A stretch of DNA of 64,000 bases from Trema orientale (Eukaryota; Streptophyta; Magnoliopsida; Rosales; Cannabaceae). Shown here one piece after another: positions 1 to 8,815 of this stretch (position 1 is its first letter; the number at the start of each line of letters is the position of its first letter). The notes beneath the pieces were generated by a model. That model was not told where the DNA came from and did no database searches. It worked only from the letters and a program-made list of their open reading frames with translations. Location: positions 594,834 through 658,833 of the forward strand of contig JXTC01000117.1 of the NCBI GenBank assembly GCA_002914845.1, written 5' to 3'. A program made the position numbers and the translations under genes.

Positions 1-845
1 GCTGTATTTTACTAAATTGCGCATTTAAAACTCTCATATTTTATATTAGAATTAACGCTCATTGCTTTTTTTTTTTTTTCCCCTTTTTTTTTCTTTTTTT
101 TTTTTTTGATATAATTTGTAGTAATGGTTACAAATTAGGAGTTAGCACTTAAGGGGAGCGGTGGGGTTCAAACCCTACACCTGGTGCTTTTCAAAGAGAA
201 GTCTCTGCCAAACATTTGCTAGCTCGTGATATTAACGCTCATTGTTGTGTCACACATTTTAAAATGATTGAAATGCATCTGCTAACACTCGATTGTGCTC
301 ACTTGTTTGATTGGTGTCAACTGAACTCGACTAGAGTGTTAGATCGAGTTCGACTCTGGTCAAGTTTATGGGAGGCCGGCAAACTTAGAATTACGGAATT
401 TTCATTAAATGGAAGTCTTAATTTTGTAAATGACTTTGTATTTGACCTAACCAAACCTTGAGACTATTGTCGTCGTTATTTCTGTTGTGTTCTTTACTGG
501 TGATGTTCATCACTATCCATGGTAATTGTGTAGCAAAGGGTATGAAAATAGAGAATAGAAACAATATTTATTTTTTTCTAGAGATTATTTATATTGATGG
601 AGCTAAGTAATAGGTACTTTTGATAGCAGATGTGAGACCATCTTTTATGAGGAATTTACATCCCATGGGTCAACTAATACCCTCTTGGTGATAAAAGATC
701 ATCCCTTAATAATTTTATATATTAAAAAAAAAGTCCTTGGTGCTATGTCTCTTATAATTTTTTTTTTCAAAAGTTACCTACTTTAAATTTATACGCCAAC
801 TTACTTAAATTTAAATAAAGTAATGATACATATATATAAATAGTA
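1..845. other. AT-rich intergenic DNA, no gene seen
   Basis: The stretch holds poly-T tracts (about 66-107) and no credible coding region. Near 145-180 there is a short segment with a weak A-box-like and a better B-box-like (GGTTCAAACCC at about 168-178) pol III motif, which could be a degraded tRNA-derived SINE. The spacing is too short for a tRNA and I do not call one. Confidence 0.4.
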
Positions 846-848
846 TTA

Positions 849-1032
849 GGGATCTCATTCATTATCTCACTTTTTTTAATAATTTTTGACATGACATATA
901 ATTTGTCATGATTCAATTAGTAAATTAAAACTAACCACTAATAGGTTTAATAATAATTATAAATTAAATATGGACAAATCACTTGCCATATAAGGTAGTG
1001 ATATTAAAAAAGTGGGATAACATGTAGGATTC
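849..1032. mobile_element. Tourist-like MITE
   Basis: The two ends are imperfect inverted repeats: the left end begins GGGATCTCATTCATTATCTC and the reverse complement of the right end begins GAATCCTACATGTTATCCC, both followed by a run of T and AATA. The element is flanked on both sides by the trinucleotide TTA (846-848 and 1033-1035), the usual target duplication of PIF/Harbinger (Tourist) MITEs. It is 184 bp and non-coding. It abuts the LTR fragment that begins at about 1036. Confidence 0.6.
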
Positions 1033-1035
1033 TTA

Positions 1036-1358
1036 GTGAAATAAGTTCATAACTAGTAGTACAAGCTTACTTGTATTAAGAGTTAATTGTAATTGGGCCA
1101 TCATTGGAGGCCATTAGAGTTTTGGATTCTCACTTGGAGTTTATCAAGATTGAGGTGTCCACATACTTTTGCAGTTACAAGCTTAGTGCATAGGAATGAA
1201 GACTCATTGGTTAGAGGTACACAATCTCTTGCATATATTTAGATCATAACAAAGATCCTAAAAACTTTGATGAAAAGCTATAATACGGAAAACTTTTTGT
1301 TTTCTATGCTTCTGCTCATCTTTAATCTTGCCACATTTTTCGTAAATTATAACCAACA
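1036..1358 (+). repeat. 3' part of an LTR (same family as 43358-44930)
   Basis: This segment is clearly homologous to about 44251-44930, the last part of the solo LTR further right. Shared stretches include the motif TACAAGCT(T/C)ACTTGTATTA and the block around GCATAGGAATGAAGACTCA. Like that copy it ends in ATAACCAACA. Only the 3' part of the LTR is recognisable. The short open frame at 1267-1458 runs through it and is not a gene. Confidence 0.65.
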
Positions 1359-1543
1359 TGGGCAACAAAAGAGCACTTCTAGAACACATGAAAAAAAAGT
1401 CTCTTCTTCCTCCTTACACCACACGGACACCATAATGGGCATTGAACAACCCGCTTAGCTAGATTATATCTCACCTGTAAAGCTTCATGAAACCCTCTCC
1501 ACAAATAGATTTTTATCTTAGAAGGAATTCTGCATTTCCAAAG

Positions 1544-2158
1544 TGTTGGAAATCTGATCGACCTAGATTCACCTCTCCCAAAATCTCACTTCAAAGAAAT
1601 GTCAGAATAATAGAGAAATAGTAATAGGGAATTGAAACCAATCTCACAACACAAGAATTTAAGTGGAAAACTCCCAAATCAGGAGAAAAACCACTGTCTC
1701 TCAGAAAAGAATTTCACTAAATGAAAAGTTTCTACAATCATATAGATTTCCCTCTTTTCTACCCAATAGCCCTAATACACCCAAGCACTTTCTCACAAGT
1801 ATTCTTTCATTCACACCTTACACCGCCACTCTTTGAAACCTCCTATTTCACAAAGAAACTCTACTCTCAATGAAAGGAGAAACAAAGAGAAAAGAAAGGA
1901 TTTAATTAGAAGAGAAAACTTGAAATGCTTCTAAGTTTTGGGATACAAAATAAGTGATGAAGTCCCCGTATTTATAGAGCTTGAAAGGTAATGAGAACAC
2001 CACATTTTGCTATTACTATTACGACTACCTTTTTTACTATTGCTATTACGGCTGCCTTTTTTACTATTACTATTACGGCTAGTTGGTGAGCATTTGTTTA
2101 CATATATGTTCACATATGTTAACAAAGATCTGTTCACACATGTTTACATACATCAACA
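1544..2158 (-). repeat. 3' LTR of a deleted copia-type element
   Basis: The LTR starts TGTTGG and ends CATCAACA, giving the TGTTG/CAACA terminal inversion typical of plant copia LTRs. Its first about 280 bp match 3494-3819. The element reads on the minus strand: immediately outside the LTR on its internal side the minus strand reads AAGTAGGAGATTG, a typical polypurine tract. The LTR contains a small tandem repeat (three units of about 27 bp at about 2010-2080, TTACTATT(A/G)CTATTACGGCT-like). Confidence 0.8.
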
Positions 2159-2521
2159 ATCTCCTACTTGAAGACTTGATTTCAATCACGTCTTCACATA
2201 CGATCTCATCTCATAGCTTACGTCGCTGTCATTGTCTTTACTGACAATCATACTCCACTATATGAGTATACCACTTAAAATTGATGAATTCTAAGATTTT
2301 CATCTCGGCTCATGTCGAAAGAACCTTGTTGATAACTATGGTGCTGAGTCCCACGTTTAGCTTCTCTAGGAGTCCGTCAGCCATCGACATCATTCAGTAA
2401 ACGCCTTACATCAACGCCAAACCAATGCCTGTGTGCAAACTTGCTGTCGTTAATTGTGACACATCCTCTTTCATGACATCTTTGGAGATAAGCGACTGCC
2501 ATGAGGATATACATGTCATGA

Positions 2522-3337
2522 TCAAAAGACAAGATCATCGTCTCCATCATAGGAGACAATATTAGCAGCATTACCAGATTTGGAGCTTTTAGCTAAACCC
2601 GCTCTACCTTTTTGACAATTTCTTTTCAAGTGCCCAGATTGTCCACACCTCCAGCAGATTATATTTTTTTTTTCGGGGTTTTTCTTCTTAATGTCGACTA
2701 CCAATGTTGAACCCTCAGATGGAACATTACTTCCACCACCCGTCAGCTTTCTTTCTTCAAACAAAAGTTTACTTGTGACCTCAGAAAAAACTACAGTCTC
2801 CTTCCCATGCACCAAAATAGGTTTCATATGCTCATAGGAAGGTAGAAGAAACCAAATGAATCGCAATGCCTTATCTTCATCTTCAATCTTCACTCCAATA
2901 GCCTCCAGTTTAGAAAATAGACCATTCAAGATACTTAGATGATCAGAAAGTTTTGTACCTTCATTCATACGCAATGTATGAAACTACTCCTTCAGGTACA
3001 CTCGATTTGAGACACCTTTCGCCTGATATAATTCTTCAAGCTTTCTCCAGATATCTTTAGCCATCGTTATTCCAAGCACATTTGCAAGGACATTTTTGGC
3101 CAGACACATACATATCACACTTGCAGCTCTTTCATCCAGATCATCCCAGTCTTCATCACTCATACTGGATTTCTCAGAATCTTTGTCCTTGTAAGCCTCT
3201 CTGCCTTTCAAAACCTTGTGCAATCCAAATTGAATCAATAAATCCTTGACTTGTATTTGCTACAAGCCAAAATTGATGTTCCCATCAAATTTTTCCACAT
3301 CAGCTCTAACCGAAATTGAAATCTTGTTTTCTGACAT
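2522..3337 (-). pseudogene. copia-type gag pseudogene
   Basis: On the minus strand an ATG at 3337 opens a frame that continues to 2522 with two in-frame TAG codons, at 3262-3260 and 2986-2984. The conceptual product is a copia gag (UBN2/retrotrans_gag type) with a CCHC zinc knuckle, CWRCGQSGHLKRNC, near its C-terminus. The stops fall where this family normally has Trp and Gln codons (from memory of the family), so both look like point mutations. No protease, integrase or reverse transcriptase follows: the region between gag and the polypurine tract at about 2160 is only some 360 bp. The element is therefore gag-only and dead. It is an endogenous retrotransposon relic, not a host gene. Confidence 0.8.
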
Positions 3338-3479
3338 CTCGCTTCGCACTTCTAGCTTGAAAAACCGCTAAGAAAATTTCCAAGAAGGATTAAAGGGTTC
3401 AAATACTCCTACTTGAAAACAGCCTCCTTATATAGAATTTCTTAGACTAACACTAAGCTATAGTGCACCGAAGAACCCC

Positions 3480-3493
3480 GCTCTGATACCACT
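3480..3493 (-). other. tRNA-Met primer binding site of the copia element
   Basis: The minus strand reads TGGTATCAGAGC two bases inside the end of the right LTR (3494). This is the standard plant initiator-tRNA-Met primer binding site. It fixes the element's orientation: 5' LTR at right, 3' LTR at left. Confidence 0.85.
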
Positions 3494-3819
3494 TGTTGGG
3501 AATCTGACCGACCCAGATTCGTCTCTCCCATGATCTCATTTCAAAGAAATATCAAAATAATAAAGAAATAATAATAGGGAATAGAAATCAATCTCATAAT
3601 AGAGAAATAATAATAGGGAATAGAAATCAATCTCACATCACAAGAATTTAAGTGTAAAACTCCCAAATTAGGAGAAAAACCACTGTATCTCAGAAAAGAA
3701 TTTCATTATATGAAAAAATTTTACAATCATATAGATTTCCCTCTTTTCTACCCAATGATCCCAATATACCCAAACGCTTTCTCATAAGTATTCTCTCATT
3801 CACACCTTATACCACCACA
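3494..3819 (-). repeat. truncated 5' LTR of the copia element
   Basis: Homologous to 1544-1823, with an extra internal tandem duplication of about 48 bp (two copies of the block containing AGAAATAATAATAGGGAATA at about 3560-3645). Similarity stops at about 3819, so roughly half of the LTR is missing. For this reason no target duplication can be checked. Confidence 0.75.
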
Positions 3820-4772
3820 AATATATTGGCCAAAAATATATAGGTTATTAGAAAAAATAAAAAATATATGGATTATTAGAAAAAATCAAAATATTGTTTG
3901 GAGACAAGTATACCATTCTTATTATAAGCTTAAATGTCATTTACTAAGGGTAATTTTATTATTATTTTTATCAATTCTCTTAATTTACCCCAAAGAGCTA
4001 TATTTTAAAGGCAGTCAAATTACAAATTTTTTTTATATAAAAAACCAAATACAATGAGATTTTCCCATATTTTTCAAAACACGGTAGCTTTTGTTAAAAG
4101 ATATATACAGGTCATTTTATGCCATCTTTGTACGAGAAAGTTAATTAACAACCAAACAACTACAAACATTAATCTAGTCAAATTTTTTTAATGGAAATAT
4201 TGAAAAAAAAAAAAAGGAAACTGTTATTTTCGTCAAAGCCAAAATCTGTGAGACTATAAATATATGGGTTTATAAAGGTTTTTTTTTTTTTTTTTAGGGG
4301 AAGGTTTATTTAGGTTTTATGTGTAAGCTTAGCGTTAGAAAAGTACTACAGGGTATTGGGTTTAAGGGTGTTTTTTTTCCACAGAGATAATTTTGCCGAA
4401 CGAGTAAATTCGTTGTATATTTATCATTATCTCACCTGTAACTTTTAATTATATTTCTAATCATTCTTATTTCGCTAGCCTGGTACTTGGGAGACTGGTC
4501 TGGGAGTGGCTCTCTCTTTTTTCCCCAACAATTTTTATATTTTTCTTAATTATTTGATTTTCACTCTTTGACATCTTGATACCGAAGTCTCAGAAAAACC
4601 CGGTTACGACCGCGTTTCTTGGTATCAGTTTTGGGTAAAAGATTTACAAAATTGTGTGAATGTAGCATTGTAAAGATCCCTTGTTTTGTTTTCTAATAAA
4701 GATTCTTTGGTTGGTTTCAGGTTTGAGCAGCAGCACAAATGGCGTGTTCTTGAGGTTGTGAGGAAGTTGACC
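3820..4772 (+). promoter_or_regulatory. upstream region of the SUVH gene
   Basis: AT-rich DNA with no gene. A pyrimidine-rich stretch ending in GGTTTCAG at about 4714-4721 looks like a 3' splice site, so the gene probably has a 5'-UTR intron; I could not place its donor with confidence. A five-codon upstream ORF (ATG at 4739, stop ending 4753) lies between that acceptor and the main ATG at 4773. Confidence 0.4.
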
Positions 4773-7091
4773 ATGGAAAACGGTGAGTGCCCTCTTCTTG
4801 TTAGGTCCTCCACTGAGTCTAAGAGGCGTAAAGTTTCTGCTATTCGTGATCTTCCATATAGGAGGTGTAAAGGGTCTGTTAGATTGAATCCACTAACTGA
4901 TGATAATGTTGAGAATTCAAAGAATGCAACTTGTGATTTAGTAATGCATGATAACTTAATGTCAACTCCTAATGGGTGCAATGACAATGGGAATGGGAAT
5001 GGTTTGGTGAAAGCCATGGCTCGAAAGTATCCCACTAGGAGGGCAGTTTCAGCCATCCGAGAGTTCCCACAATTGTATGGAAGAAGTGTTGTTTACATTG
5101 GTGGGGGAGAGTCTTTTGGAGTGGTTGATTCTCCGAAAACCGAAAGTTCTGGTCAAGGGACGTGTGGTTATGGAATGGATGAGAAAATGTTGATGAATGG
5201 AGTGAAGACTGATGTGAAGCAACCAGAAGAGGATGGTGGACCTAAAGAAGAGTCTAAGGAAGTGGTTGATTATCAGGAGAAGAAAACTACCGGTCAAGGG
5301 AAGTCCGGGCGGGGAAGAGAGAAATCAAGTGGGGTAGAAAGACTTAATACCAAGATTGCTTCTGGGAGAAAGCTTAATGGAAATGACTCAAACAGAAAGT
5401 CTCGAAGGAAGAATCCTCTGCAGGTCAGTTGTCAAGGGACAGCTCATCCAGCTATTTCGGATGAAGAGAATTCTCTTGAGCGTAGTGACTATGAAGATCT
5501 TCACGTGGCTCCATTGTCATGTGAAGGTGATGCTGTTGTTCCTCGTCTTCGTCGAGGTGTTTCAAGAAGTAAAGATCGCGAGAATGATGGTGGGGGTGAC
5601 ACAAGTTTTACCCGAAATAAAGTACTAGAAATATTAAGTATGTTTCGGAAGCTCTTGCAGGAAGACAAAGTTAAGTCAAACGAAGCAAGACCTCGCCACA
5701 AAAGGGTTGATTATCAAGTTGCGAAGATACTCCAAGACAAATACAATATTCTAAACATAGAAAAACAGATTATGGGATGTGTCCCTGGAGTCGTAGTTGG
5801 CGATGAGTTCAAATGTAGGATGGAGCTTAGTATTATTGGTCTCCATAGGCAGACTCAAAGTGGAATAAATTTTGTGAAGCAAGGTGCTAAGACCCTTGCA
5901 ACAAGTATTGTTGCATCTGAAGACCACACTGATGTTTTAGATAATTCGAATATCTTGATTTATACGGGTCAAGGGGGAACTGTGATGTACTCAGATAAAA
6001 AACCTGAAGACCAGAAGCTTGAAAGTGGAAACCTTGCATTGAAGAATAGTATCACTGCAAAGAATCCTATCAGGGTGATACGTGGATGTGATCCATATAA
6101 GAGGAGATTTAGGAAATTTGTATACATTGGACTTTATTTGGTGGAAAATTATTGGAAAGATGTAGGACCACATGGTAATCTGGTTTTCAAGTTCCAGCTT
6201 GAGAGAATTCCTGGTCAACCAGAGGTTATCCAGAAAGAAGAGAAGAAGAGAAGAAGATCTAAAGTAAATGAAAACGGTGTCAATCCAGAAGATATTTCTC
6301 AGGGTAAGGAGGTAATTCCAATACGTGCTGTGAATACTATAGATGATGAGAAAACTCCACCATTTGAATACAGAATCAAATTGACGTATCCAGATTGGTG
6401 CCAGTTTACTCCTCCAAAGGGTTGTGACTGTATCGGTGGATGCTCAGATTCCAGAAAATGCTTGTGTGCTGTCAAGAATGGAGGTGAAATCCCATATAAC
6501 TCTAACGGGGCTGTTGTTGAAGCAAAGCCCCTTGTTTATGAGTGTGGCCCTTCTTGTAAATGCCCTCCTTCTTGTCATAATAGAGTGAGTCAACATGGTA
6601 TCAAATTTAAGCTTGAAGTTTTTAAAACCAAATCAAGGGGGTGGGGTTTGAGATCCCAAAACTTCATTCCTTCAGGAAGTTTTATATGTGAATATGTAGG
6701 GGAACTCCTTAAGGAGGAGGAAGCTGAAAAAAGAACTGATAGAGACGAGTACCTCTTCGACATTGGGAAAAACTATGATGACAAATCACTCCGTAATGAA
6801 GAAGTGGAGGATGAAGGTGGGTTCACCATTGATGCAGCAGACTATGGCAATGCGGGGAGATTTATCAACCATAGTTGTACTCCAAATCTTTATGCACAGA
6901 ACATATTGTTTGATCATGAGGATAAGAACATTCCTCACGTAATGTTTTTTGCTACTGAGAAAATTCCTCCTTTGCAAGAGTTGACCTATGATTACAACTA
7001 TATTATTGACCAAGTTCGTGATTCGAGTGGAAATATAAAAAAGAAGAGTTGTTTTTGTGGTTCTCCTGAATGCACTGGTAGATTGTACTGA
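4773..7091 (+). CDS. SUVH5/6-type histone H3K9 methyltransferase
   Basis: The uninterrupted frame gives a 772-residue protein. In order: two N-terminal VSAIR motifs (about residues 21 and 92) as in SUVH5/SUVH6; a basic low-complexity region; an SRA domain (about 337-485) that in this family binds methylated DNA; a pre-SET domain with nine cysteines starting GCDC at about 550; a SET domain (about 610-745) with GWG, NHSC (699) and ELTYDY (Tyr about 739); and a post-SET CFCG-x3-C near 760. All zinc and catalytic signatures are present, so it should be an active nuclear enzyme adding methyl groups to H3K9 and linking DNA methylation to silencing. The ATG at 4773 is chosen because upstream in-frame codons lack an ATG and a splice acceptor lies at about 4721. 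A coding region without introns is usual for this subfamily. The SRA signature normally written YDG reads YIG here (about residue 450). Confidence 0.93.
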   Translation: MENGECPLLVRSSTESKRRKVSAIRDLPYRRCKGSVRLNPLTDDNVENSKNATCDLVMHDNLMSTPNGCNDNGNGNGLVKAMARKYPTRRAVSAIREFPQLYGRSVVYIGGGESFGVVDSPKTESSGQGTCGYGMDEKMLMNGVKTDVKQPEEDGGPKEESKEVVDYQEKKTTGQGKSGRGREKSSGVERLNTKIASGRKLNGNDSNRKSRRKNPLQVSCQGTAHPAISDEENSLERSDYEDLHVAPLSCEGDAVVPRLRRGVSRSKDRENDGGGDTSFTRNKVLEILSMFRKLLQEDKVKSNEARPRHKRVDYQVAKILQDKYNILNIEKQIMGCVPGVVVGDEFKCRMELSIIGLHRQTQSGINFVKQGAKTLATSIVASEDHTDVLDNSNILIYTGQGGTVMYSDKKPEDQKLESGNLALKNSITAKNPIRVIRGCDPYKRRFRKFVYIGLYLVENYWKDVGPHGNLVFKFQLERIPGQPEVIQKEEKKRRRSKVNENGVNPEDISQGKEVIPIRAVNTIDDEKTPPFEYRIKLTYPDWCQFTPPKGCDCIGGCSDSRKCLCAVKNGGEIPYNSNGAVVEAKPLVYECGPSCKCPPSCHNRVSQHGIKFKLEVFKTKSRGWGLRSQNFIPSGSFICEYVGELLKEEEAEKRTDRDEYLFDIGKNYDDKSLRNEEVEDEGGFTIDAADYGNAGRFINHSCTPNLYAQNILFDHEDKNIPHVMFFATEKIPPLQELTYDYNYIIDQVRDSSGNIKKKSCFCGSPECTGRLY

Positions 7092-8331
7092 GCAGACCAG
7101 CTGAAAAAGTTTGGATTAGTGAGAAAAAGGTACCACTTGTTCCTTGATGTAGAAAGTTTATATAAATTTATTATCCATTTTTTTCGTGAAATTATTTAAA
7201 TGGAAGCGTAGAAAATGTAAATCTTTCACAAATGTGTGTTTTAGATTCCCACGTTGGCAGCCTGTTGGAACGCAACAGTAACCATCAATTTTAATTTTTT
7301 GACAGCCTCTAGTTTACATGTTTCTTTTGGTCTCTATTGTTAAAATGTTGATTCCTCTTATGTGTTGTTCTTTTGGTTAAATCAGTATTGTAATTGGTGA
7401 AGCTATGTGACCTTTGGAGGCTTTAATAGAGTAGAAACAAGCAGATTAGATCCTTATTCAGTATGAATCAAGTTTATATTTCCGTTGTAAACAATATGAA
7501 TTATTTCTGTTACTTCGGGCTCATTTTCAGCAGAGGTTTTTAGATTCTAGTTTGAGGCTTGAAGTTGCTAATTTATAGGAGAGGAAATTAGGTTGTGAGT
7601 CACTTTTGGTGTTTGGGCGCATTTTGTTAGTTATTTTTTATATGTAGTTTGTCGCATTTTTTATTTGTAAAATCTCCTTTCGGCCCTTTTGACCCTTTTG
7701 TTCCCTCATTTTTTTTAGAGGTTGTGGTTTAACTAAGGTTATTTTTGAGATAAAATTTTCAGTTTTCTTAAAAGTTTAAATCATTTTCTAAGTCACAAAT
7801 CCCTCCCCTAGAATTTGCTATTTATCAAAATGTCCCTTAACTAATTTTTTTTGCATAGATACACACCCACACACGCACAGACACACACTTACAAATAGTA
7901 TAGATACATATAACATATATCTACATGTACATATGTATACATAACATCTGGTAGTTAAACAAGAAGGGCAAATATGGAGATTATGTTGAAGAGTGTTTTG
8001 AAATCCATATGATTAGATATACAATTTTTGTACAGACAAATAATTTTGCTGTTCATGAATTATAGATCTATGTTAATTGTGATGCAGAGAACATGTTAAT
8101 TGTTTTGTGCATTGATCATGTGTTCTTGCATTGTCAATATTCTTTGAATTTGTGGCATAAGTTGCCTGAGGAGATTGGTGTTATGTGTGTAATTCAAATG
8201 AGATGATTGGGTTTTATAAGAAGGGTAGGATTATCTAGAGTATTGCAGTGTTGACTTAAGTTTAGTCCTTGTGGTTAGAAAGAAACAGATAGATTTTTAA
8301 GGATATTGAGTCTGTGGGTGATCAGTTGCAA
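7092..8331. other. 3' flank of SUVH, no gene seen
   Basis: Contains the likely 3' UTR and AT-rich DNA with a CA-rich microsatellite (about 7860-7895). No coding region is supported. Whether later segments (for example about 9690-9850) are spliced 3'-UTR exons cannot be decided from sequence. Confidence 0.4.
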
Positions 8332-8717
8332 GGTAACGCCCCAAGTACTATATTAGGTATGTTCTTGGAAGATCATAGGTATTTAAGTGGTGCTCCATGA
8401 GCTCAAAAGTACCTTCAAACTAGCACTTTTGGGTGAGGCAAGTGGTGTTACATTTGGTATCAGAGCCAACCCAATCTATACCTCTGTGGGTCTTGGAAGG
8501 CTGCCATGGACCAAAACAGTAGTAAATATGGACCTCTCTCATAGGGGCTATACGTGAGCTATTGAATGTGAATCCCTTAGTGAGTACTCTAGGCCTTTTA
8601 CATGGGAGATTATAATGCTCCAAGTCCCACATTAAATATGCTATGGGAAGATTACGGGCACTTAAGTGGTGGTCTATGAGCCCAAAAATATCTTCAAGCT
8701 AGCACTTTTGGGTGAGG
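8332..8717 (+). mobile_element. TRIM (miniature LTR retrotransposon)
   Basis: Two direct repeats of about 120 bp, 8332-8452 and 8611-about 8717, share the motifs CCAAGT, ACTTAAGTGG/TATTTAAGTGG, TATGAGC/CATGAGC and TAGCACTTTTGGGTGAGG. The left repeat ends GTGTTACA and starts GGTAAC, consistent with an ancestral TGTAAC...GTTACA LTR. Two bases after it comes TGGTATCAGAGC (8455-8466), the tRNA-Met primer binding site. A purine-rich CATGGGAGA lies just before the right repeat. The interior is only about 158 bp and non-coding, so this is a TRIM. The right LTR's end is lost where a SINE-like sequence begins. Confidence 0.75.
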
Positions 8718-8815
8718 TCTAGTGTGGTCTAGGATTCTTGGGAAAGTGTGGGAGGGGAAGGATTTGAATCTTAGTTAGGCCAATTTATGTATAAATTTCA
8801 TAATAAAATTAAAAA
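8714..8815 (+). mobile_element. SINE copy, 5' degraded
   Basis: About 95 bp match the reverse complement of 62259-62382. Shared parts are GGTCTAGGATTC, GTGGGAGGGGAAG, a B-box-like TTTGAATC, and the 3' segment TATAAATTTCATAATAAAA followed here by a poly-A run. The A-box half at the 5' end is eroded where it meets the TRIM's right LTR. Confidence 0.65.

Noticed and set aside
126-205. Possible tRNA or SINE
   Set aside because: A B-box-like motif is present, but A-box spacing and cloverleaf arms are not convincing.
216-461. 81-codon open frame near the left edge
   Set aside because: No ATG at its start and no family resemblance.
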